This document shows, one piece after another, positions 7,472 through 11,635 of a DNA stretch of 11,635 bases. Numbering within the stretch: position 1 is the stretch's first letter; each line of letters starts with the position of its first letter. The notes under the pieces were generated by a model that saw nothing but the letters and a program-made list of their open reading frames with translations, searched no databases and was not told where the DNA came from. The translations under genes were made by a program, and so were the position numbers. The stretch covers positions 1-11,635 of the forward strand of contig PNND01000335.1 in NCBI GenBank assembly GCA_013824045.1. The letters run 5' to 3'. The stretch comes from Rhodobacter sp. Lineage in GTDB: Bacteria; Pseudomonadota; Alphaproteobacteria; Rhodobacterales; Rhodobacteraceae.

Positions 7472-8386
7472 TTAGCGTCCGGTGGCATAGGCGTCGGTAA
7501 AGCCAAGCCCTTTGACCTTGGCCAGAAGGGCCGCGCGGTCACCGCTGCCGGTGGCAGTCACGCTCCACCAGGTTTTGCCTTGGGTGGTTTCCTTGCGCGA
7601 GGCGGCGCTTATCCCGGCCTTCTGGAGGGTTTCTACGGCGCGGTTTGCGTTCGCCTCGACCGAGAAGATGCCGATCTGAATGGTGATGTTGCCTGCCACT
7701 GCCGGGGTGGCGGCAGGGGCGGGGGCTGCGGCCGGGGCAGTGGCCGAGATGGACGGGGCGGGCGGCGTGACGGGGGCTGCGCCTTCAACCTCATCCAGCG
7801 CGGTGGTGGCAACGGCGGCGATGTCAGCAGGGCTTGTCGCGGTATCGGTCGGGGGTGCGTCTTCCGCTTCGGCCTCGGCGGTGACGGTTTCATTCGCATC
7901 CAGCAGCGGCTTGGCGGCGTCCGTTTCCGGGGCCACCTCTTCTCGGCGCAGCGCGGTGACGCTGATTTCGGCGGGCTGGCCGGCCAAAAGACCCAGAGCC
8001 TCGGCCGCGTCGGACGAGATTTGCAGTTTCGGGCCGGGATTGAAGGCCTCGCGCTTGAACAGAGCGCCGATGACGAATTTGCCATTGGCCGGATTGCGCA
8101 GGATCACCCGTTCCGGATCGATCGCATCGGGCGAGGCCACCCAGACACCGCCCAGCGAGGGCCGCCCGTCCCACAGCGCCTGATCGGTGACCTGAAACAC
8201 CTCGGGTGCTTCCACATCGCGATCGACCAGCGTGACCGAGCGCGCCGGCGCAGCGGCTTCGCTGTCTTCGCCAGCAGGATTGCGGGCGAAGGGATTCTGT
8301 CCGGGCTGGCATGCTGCCAGCACCGTCGCTGCGGAAAGAAGAAGCGCCAGCCGCGCCTTCGGATGACCTGCCATGTTCAGCCCCAT
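7472..8386 (-). CDS. SPOR-domain lipoprotein with an RlpA-like (double-psi barrel) region
   Basis: Predicted envelope lipoprotein of 304 residues. A signal peptide ends in lipobox LAAC (Cys26), so the mature protein should be lipid-anchored. Residues about 75-147 resemble the double-psi beta-barrel of RlpA: RVILRNPANGKFVIG followed by SSDAAEALGL, equivalent to the RlpA NG(R/K).V.V and DLS..AAEALG elements. The DRGPF signature is replaced by KREAFNPG, so the lytic transglycosylase activity known for some RlpA proteins is doubtful. An Ala/Pro/Thr/Glu-rich linker spans about 150-230. The C-terminal SPOR domain (234-303, starting ITIQIGIFS) should bind peptidoglycan stripped of stem peptides, as at division septa. 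It lies directly upstream of the carboxypeptidase gene. The start is uncertain: an ATG at 8374, four codons later, has GGGG 6 nt upstream and may be the real start. Confidence 0.88.
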   Translation of the reverse strand: MGLNMAGHPKARLALLLSAATVLAACQPGQNPFARNPAGEDSEAAAPARSVTLVDRDVEAPEVFQVTDQALWDGRPSLGGVWVASPDAIDPERVILRNPANGKFVIGALFKREAFNPGPKLQISSDAAEALGLLAGQPAEISVTALRREEVAPETDAAKPLLDANETVTAEAEAEDAPPTDTATSPADIAAVATTALDEVEGAAPVTPPAPSISATAPAAAPAPAATPAVAGNITIQIGIFSVEANANRAVETLQKAGISAASRKETTQGKTWWSVTATGSGDRAALLAKVKGLGFTDAYATGR

Positions 8387-8481
8387 TTCCGCACGTTCAC
8401 CGCGCGCGTTTCAGCCCGGATGCGGGCCTGTCATTTGTTGTTCCTGCCCTGTCGGCGGGAATTCACCCGCGCGACGCGCAA

Positions 8482-8487
8482 ATCATA
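8482..8487 (-). promoter_or_regulatory. candidate -10 element for the SPOR-dac-tmk-holB unit
   Basis: On the minus strand this reads TATGAT, one mismatch from the sigma70 -10 consensus, about 95 bp before the first gene. The hexamer 17 bp further upstream is TTCCCT, a poor -35. The position is plausible for the seven-gene unit, but in such GC-rich sequence this is a weak call. Confidence 0.25.
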
Positions 8488-8734
8488 CAGGCTGGCCTTG
8501 CGAGAGGGAAGGGTGGGGGTGGCCGATGGGCGGATTTCTCACGGCATCGTGGCCTTTGGGAATCGGCACGGCACAGGCGGGCCTAGGCAGCGGTCGGCTG
8601 CAGTGTCCCATCCTCGCCCCGCGCCGTGCTGACAAAGGCAGGTGCTGGACGAGCCAGACGAAAAGTGATTAGAACAGCGCGCCCGGCGGAATGGCGGGCG
8701 AGGCGGTGCAAGACAAGCGCCAGCTTCGCCGCAG

Positions 8735-8740
8735 CATAAG
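8735..8740 (+). promoter_or_regulatory. candidate -10 element for tRNA-Ser
   Basis: CATAAG starts 17 bp before the mature tRNA 5' end, which would place transcription initiation a few bases upstream of the tRNA. No convincing -35 is seen 17 bp further upstream (GACAAG). Position is the main support. Confidence 0.2.
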
Positions 8741-8751
8741 ACCGACGGTTA

Positions 8752-8841
8752 GGAAGTGTGGCCGAGTGGTTTAAGGCTCTAGTCTTGAAAACTAGCGTGC
8801 GGGGAACCGTACCGTGGGTTCGAATCCCACCGCTTCCGCCA
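8752..8841 (+). tRNA. tRNA-Ser (UGA anticodon)
   Basis: A complete class II tRNA of 90 nt. The acceptor stem GGAAGTG (8752-8758) pairs with CGCTTCC (8831-8837) with one G-T pair; G8838 is the discriminator and CCA is encoded at 8839-8841. The anticodon stem CTAGT/ACTAG (8779-8783, 8791-8795) encloses loop CTTGAAA with anticodon TGA at 8786-8788, which reads UCA-type serine codons. The long variable arm typical of serine tRNAs is present (GTGCGG and CCGTAC closing a GGAA loop). The T arm is GTGGG-TTCGAAT-CCCAC. The gene sits directly beside the recombinase relic; tRNA 3' ends are common integration targets. Confidence 0.97.
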
Positions 8842-8879
8842 CTTCACTCTCTGAATGGGCACTGCCTTTCTGCTATCAT

Positions 8880-8892
8880 GCGCTGCGGTCCT
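8880..8892 (+). repeat. 13-bp direct repeat, copy 1
   Basis: GCGCTGCGGTCCT, identical to 9012-9024 and 132 bp away. It lies at the truncated C-terminal end of the recombinase relic, just where similarity to the family stops. Flanking bases differ on both sides. Confidence 0.8.
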
Positions 8893-9011
8893 TGAGGGTG
8901 GGGTCATCCAGATCGGCCACGCCCGCCACGAGCACGTCGTAAAGTCGCTTGATGCGCTGATCCGCCTCGGTCGCCCGTCTGGCGAGATCGGCTGCAACGG
9001 CGCGCTGGCGG

Positions 9012-9024
9012 GCGCTGCGGTCCT
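9012..9024 (+). repeat. 13-bp direct repeat, copy 2
   Basis: Second exact copy of GCGCTGCGGTCCT, at the frame switch and internal deletion point of the recombinase relic. Both copies read as DRSA in the same minus-strand frame (132 = 44 codons apart). A shorter related GCGGTC lies at 9030-9035. Confidence 0.8.
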
Positions 9025-9471
9025 GTCGCGCGGTCGAGGATCGCCGGGACCGGTATGAGCACCACATCGCTTTCCGGGTTCATGGCCTTGGATTTGGCGC
9101 GCCTGTTGAATTCATGCTCGCCGATATGGCTGCGGCGGGTCAGGGCGCGGTGGACCTGGCCGATCCCCCAGCGCCCGCCGTCGCGGGTGAAGATCCGGTT
9201 GCGGTTGAGGTGGCTCACGATGTTCTTGACGCCCGTCTCGAACCCGGGGCCACAGCCTTCCAGCACCAGGCGATCGATCCGCCGCACGGTTTCGGCATGG
9301 AGCGGGTCGATCTCTAGCTTCTTCTTGACCTTGGCCCCGCGAGTTTCGGCCGCGACGGTGAGGTTGCCGATGGGCGGCCGCGCGCCGTTTTGGAAACTCT
9401 GCCTCGCGTTTTCCTGCAAGGCGCGCGTCAGGTGCTTTCCTGCCTTGCGGCCGGCGCGACACCCGGCGCGG

Positions 9472-10236
9472 TCAGCCAAAGACCAGACCACCGTCGACGA
9501 CAAGGTTTTGTCCCGTCACGGCCCTTGCCCATGGCGATGCGAAGAACAGCACGGCATCGGCAAGGTCCTCGGGCGTCGTGACACGCCCCAGCGGGGTCTG
9601 GGCGGCGACGATGTCAAACACCGCCGCGGGCGTTGCGCGGCTGGCATCGGTCGTGCGCAGCAGGCCACCGGACACCATGTTGACGTTCACCCCCATCGGT
9701 CCCAGTTCCTTGGCCGCCGTGCGAGTCAGGGCAAGCAGCGCCCCCTTGGCGGCGGTGTAGTCGTGATAGGGAACGACGGGGTTTTGCAACAGGTTGGTCC
9801 CGATGGTGATCATCCGTCCGAAGCCCTGCGCTTGCCAATGCGGGCGGAGGGCCTGAAGGCAGTTCAGAGCGCCGCCCACGGCGGTTTGGGCCTGCGCTGC
9901 GATCTCGTCCCAGGTCAGGCGGTCCAGTTGTGACCGCGCCTCGCCATTGAACGAGAAATCCGCCAGCGCGTTGTGCACAAGCACATCCGGTCTGCCGAGG
10001 GTGCGAGTGATTTCGGCCATCATCGCAGCGACCTGCGCGGCGTTGGTCACATCCGCGCGAAAGGCCGCCGCCCGGGGACCGAGCGACGCCGCCAGCGCGT
10101 CTGCCTCGGTCTTGCTGTGGCGGTAGTTGATGGCGACCCGCGCCCCTTCGCGGGCGAAAGCGCGGACGATCGCCGCGCCAAGGCCGCGGCCTCCGCCGGT
10201 GACGAGGACGGTCAGGTCTGAAAGCGGACGGGTCAT
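9472..10236 (-). CDS. SDR family oxidoreductase with atypical active site
   Basis: Short-chain dehydrogenase/reductase of 254 residues, classical length, usually annotated as a 3-oxoacyl-ACP reductase (FabG-like). The Rossmann dinucleotide motif TGGGRGLG is at 13-20; the NYRHS segment (37-41) after strand two suggests NADP preference. The active-site YTAAK gives Tyr160 and Lys164. The catalytic Ser, 13 residues before Tyr, is Thr147; the NNAG element reads HNALA (88-92), and the fourth tetrad residue (Asn) aligns with Ala119. Thr can substitute chemically, but the combination is unusual. The ATG at 10236 overlaps the thiD stop by 4 nt (ATGA), and AAGGA lies 8 nt upstream. It is last in the thiE-thiD-SDR unit, which hints at a link to thiamine metabolism, but no such reaction is established to my knowledge. 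Confidence 0.9.
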   Translation of the reverse strand: MTRPLSDLTVLVTGGGRGLGAAIVRAFAREGARVAINYRHSKTEADALAASLGPRAAAFRADVTNAAQVAAMMAEITRTLGRPDVLVHNALADFSFNGEARSQLDRLTWDEIAAQAQTAVGGALNCLQALRPHWQAQGFGRMITIGTNLLQNPVVPYHDYTAAKGALLALTRTAAKELGPMGVNVNMVSGGLLRTTDASRATPAAVFDIVAAQTPLGRVTTPEDLADAVLFFASPWARAVTGQNLVVDGGLVFG

Positions 10237-11039
10237 CTGGTGGATCCTTCGAAAAACGTGTGAAAATGGTGGGTCGGGCCATGGCCCTGACCAACGGTCA
10301 GGGCATCCGCAGTCGCGATGGCGCGGGCGACATAGGCCTTGGCCGCAGTGGCGGCCTCAGCCAGCGGCATGCTTTGGCCGAGGCGGGTCGCAAGGGCAGA
10401 GGATAGGGTGCATCCGGTGCCATGGGTGCGGTGCGTCGCATGGCGCGGGCCGTGCAGCCAGAGCATGCCCTCTGCTGTAGCCAACAGATCGGGGCAGGCG
10501 CCGCCCGGCAGATGACCGCCCTTCAGCAGCACAGCCTTTGGCCCGAGGTCCAGAAGCGCGCGCGCCTGTTCTTCCATCCCCGTTTCCGACGTGGCCTCGG
10601 CCCGGCCCAGAAGATCCGCCGCTTCCGGCAGGTTCGGGGTGATGACGCTTGCCATCCCCAGCGCGTCGCGCAGGGCCGTGACGGCCTCGGCCCGCAGCAG
10701 GCGATCACCGCCCTTCGCGACCATGACAGGGTCAAGCACCACGGGCACATCAAGCCCGGCCAGCGCCGCGAAGACGGTCGCGACCATCTCGGATGTGCCC
10801 AGCATGCCGATCTTCACGGCATCGATGCGGATGTCGGCGCGCAGGGCCGCGATCTGTTGCGCCACGAAGGCGGGTTCGATCATCTGCACGCCGGTCACGC
10901 CTTGGGTGTTCTGCGCCGTGAGGGCGGTGATGGCGGCCATTGCATAGCCGCCATTGGCCGAAATCGCCTTGATATCGGCCTGAATGCCCGCGCCGCCCGA
11001 AGGATCGGACCCGGCTATGGACAGGATGTTTGGAATCAT
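10233..11039 (-). CDS. thiD: bifunctional HMP kinase / HMP-phosphate kinase
   Basis: Ribokinase-family enzyme of thiamine synthesis that phosphorylates hydroxymethylpyrimidine and then HMP-P to HMP-PP. It has 268 residues, normal for ThiD. Motifs are the N-terminal SIAGSDPSGGAGIQADIK (substrate and anion contacts), DPVMVAKGGDRLL in mid-protein, TPNLPEA and the C-terminal THGTGCTLSSALA containing the anion hole and general base region. I chose the ATG at 11039 because it forms an ATGA overlap with the thiE stop and has GGAA 6 nt upstream; the ATG at 11051 would add four residues. The product HMP-PP is the direct substrate of ThiE encoded just upstream. Any TPP riboswitch would lie beyond the right edge. 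Confidence 0.96.
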   Translation of the reverse strand: MIPNILSIAGSDPSGGAGIQADIKAISANGGYAMAAITALTAQNTQGVTGVQMIEPAFVAQQIAALRADIRIDAVKIGMLGTSEMVATVFAALAGLDVPVVLDPVMVAKGGDRLLRAEAVTALRDALGMASVITPNLPEAADLLGRAEATSETGMEEQARALLDLGPKAVLLKGGHLPGGACPDLLATAEGMLWLHGPRHATHRTHGTGCTLSSALATRLGQSMPLAEAATAAKAYVARAIATADALTVGQGHGPTHHFHTFFEGSTR

Positions 11040-11635
11040 GACGCGTTCCATTCCGCAAGAAGCGCTGCGGTTGCGGCCTGCGGGTCCGGCGCGCGCGTGA
11101 CAGCCGAGACGACGGCCAGACCGACCGCCCCTACGGCCCGTACCGCGCGGGCATCCCCGGGACCGATGCCACCGATGGCATAGGTCGGCAGCCGTGCCGC
11201 CGCGACGATGGCCGCCAGCCCGTCAAGGCCGATGGGCGCGGCGTGATCGGGCTTCGTCGCGGTGGCGCGGATCGGCCCCGCGCCAATGTAATCGACCCCG
11301 GGCGGAATGCGCCGCGCCTGATCCACGGTTTCGATTGACAGGCCCAGCAGCATCCCCTGCGGCAGGCGGCGGCGAACCTCATCCACGTCGCCATCACTCT
11401 GGCCGATATGCAGACCATGCGCCCCCGTTCGAAGGGCGACCTCGATCCGATCGTTCACGATCAGCCTTGCCCCGAATGCCGCGATGCGGTGCAGAAGCTG
11501 GGCCACAAGGGCCGCGATCTCGGCATCCGTCGCGCGCTTGTCGCGGACCTGGATCAGCCCCGCCCCGCCGCGCGCCGCGGCAAGCGCCTGTTCGGCAACG
11601 GGCAGGGGCGCGTCGGGATCCGTGATGACATAGAC
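11036..11635 (-). CDS. thiE: thiamine phosphate synthase (5' end outside window)
   Basis: Joins HMP-PP and the thiazole phosphate to form thiamine phosphate; a cytoplasmic TIM-barrel enzyme. The frame is open to the right edge, giving 199 residues from VYVITDPDA onward, so only a few N-terminal residues should be missing. The GTG at 11506 is internal. Motifs are GLIQVRDK (pyrophosphate and Mg contacts), LIVNDR, GAHGLHIGQSD, IGAGPIRATATK (equivalent to the GP.F.T.TK signature) and YAIGGIGPGD near the end. It overlaps thiD by 4 nt and is probably transcribed from a promoter outside the window, possibly with other thi genes. Confidence 0.95.
   Translation of the reverse strand, partial: VYVITDPDAPLPVAEQALAAARGGAGLIQVRDKRATDAEIAALVAQLLHRIAAFGARLIVNDRIEVALRTGAHGLHIGQSDGDVDEVRRRLPQGMLLGLSIETVDQARRIPPGVDYIGAGPIRATATKPDHAAPIGLDGLAAIVAAARLPTYAIGGIGPGDARAVRAVGAVGLAVVSAVTRAPDPQAATAALLAEWNAS

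Larger units (their letters stand above)
8387..8751. other. 365-bp intergenic region without a recognisable gene
   Basis: This lies between the divergent SPOR-gene start and the tRNA-Ser gene. Open frames here, on the plus strand up to about 8672, have low-complexity high-GC translations I cannot relate to any family, and they continue as the reverse side of the SPOR gene. Candidate promoters at 8482 (leftward) and 8735 (rightward) are listed separately. An imperfect GC hairpin, CGCCCG at 8680-8685 with CGGGCG at 8695-8700, has no T-run. I see nothing else in it. Confidence 0.6.
8876..9440 (-). pseudogene. large serine recombinase relic (catalytic domain and zinc-ribbon region lost, frameshifted)
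   Basis: Decayed remnant of a large serine site-specific recombinase (resolvase/invertase superfamily), now non-functional. From about 9440 leftward one frame encodes the DNA-binding recombinase domain: LTRALQENARQSFQNGARPP, then AKVKKKLEIDPLHAETVRRI, and the later IFTRDGGRWGIGQVHRALTR. Near 9017-9035 similarity jumps to a second frame that encodes the coiled-coil-like tail, ADQRIKRLYDVLVAGVADLD then DPTLKDR, with a stop at 8876. Missing are the N-terminal catalytic domain with its Ser nucleophile, the Cys-rich zinc-ribbon region normally between the two blocks, and the C-terminus. The upstream break lies between about 9440 and the SDR stop at 9472. The family comparison is from memory of typical sequences. 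It probably marks an old integrated element at or near the tRNA-Ser gene. Confidence 0.82.

Noticed and set aside
8373..8672. A 99-codon plus-strand frame in the gap before the tRNA
   Set aside because: No recognisable homology, a start inside the SPOR gene's 5' end, no convincing ribosome-binding site and skewed composition.
8680..8700. A GC hairpin upstream of tRNA-Ser as a terminator
   Set aside because: The 6-bp stem has a 9-nt loop and no adjacent T-run, and no gene ends just before it.
8779..8997. A 72-codon minus-strand frame ending over the tRNA and containing RWDSNPRYG
   Set aside because: That peptide is the well-known false translation of the reverse strand of a serine tRNA gene; it is not a protein.
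8842..9471. An attachment site formed by a repeat of the tRNA 3' end
   Set aside because: I searched by eye for a second copy of the tRNA T-arm or acceptor sequence downstream and found none in the window.

Overview
The window is GC-rich, densely coding bacterial chromosome. The composition, the protein families and the order dac-tmk-holB-tatD-MBL hydrolase suggest an alphaproteobacterium, most likely of the Rhodobacteraceae (Rhodobacter/Paracoccus-like). That placement is an inference from memory, not a database result. Most of the window is ordinary core genome; the one clearly accessory stretch is a decayed recombinase beside a tRNA gene.

Layout. (1) Positions 2-1859, plus strand: two permease subunits of a PotB/PotC-type ABC importer (polyamine or similar substrate); the first is cut by the window edge. 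(2) Positions 1915-8386, minus strand: a tight seven-gene unit read right to left. It runs SPOR lipoprotein with an RlpA-like barrel, D-Ala-D-Ala carboxypeptidase, thymidylate kinase (tmk), DNA polymerase III delta' (holB), TatD-family metal-dependent hydrolase, metallo-beta-lactamase-fold hydrolase, and AEC-family transporter. Genes after the carboxypeptidase overlap by 1 nt or are 2-6 nt apart, so they are probably co-transcribed and translationally coupled. The unit faces the permease genes tail to tail across about 55 bp that hold a small hairpin. (3) Positions 8387-8751: 365 bp with no recognisable gene, holding a possible promoter for the minus-strand unit and one for the tRNA. (4) Positions 8752-8841: tRNA-Ser(UGA), CCA encoded. 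(5) Positions 8876-9440: a broken relic of a large serine recombinase on the minus strand, lacking its catalytic domain and zinc-ribbon region, frameshifted, and carrying a 13-bp direct repeat. (6) Positions 9472-11635, minus strand: thiE (5' end outside the window), thiD and an SDR oxidoreductase, joined by 4-nt ATGA overlaps.

Function. The seven-gene unit mixes cell-envelope work (SPOR lipoprotein, PBP5-type carboxypeptidase), dTTP supply (tmk), the replicative clamp loader (holB), housekeeping hydrolases and a transporter. The thi cluster makes thiamine phosphate: ThiD supplies HMP-PP and ThiE couples it to the thiazole phosphate. The co-translated SDR has no established role there, and its active site departs from the family consensus.

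I saw no CRISPR array, intact mobile element, toxin-antitoxin pair or defence system. The most informative unusual points are the recombinase relic at the tRNA gene, the degenerate RlpA-like domain in the SPOR lipoprotein, and the atypical SDR fused translationally to the thiamine genes.
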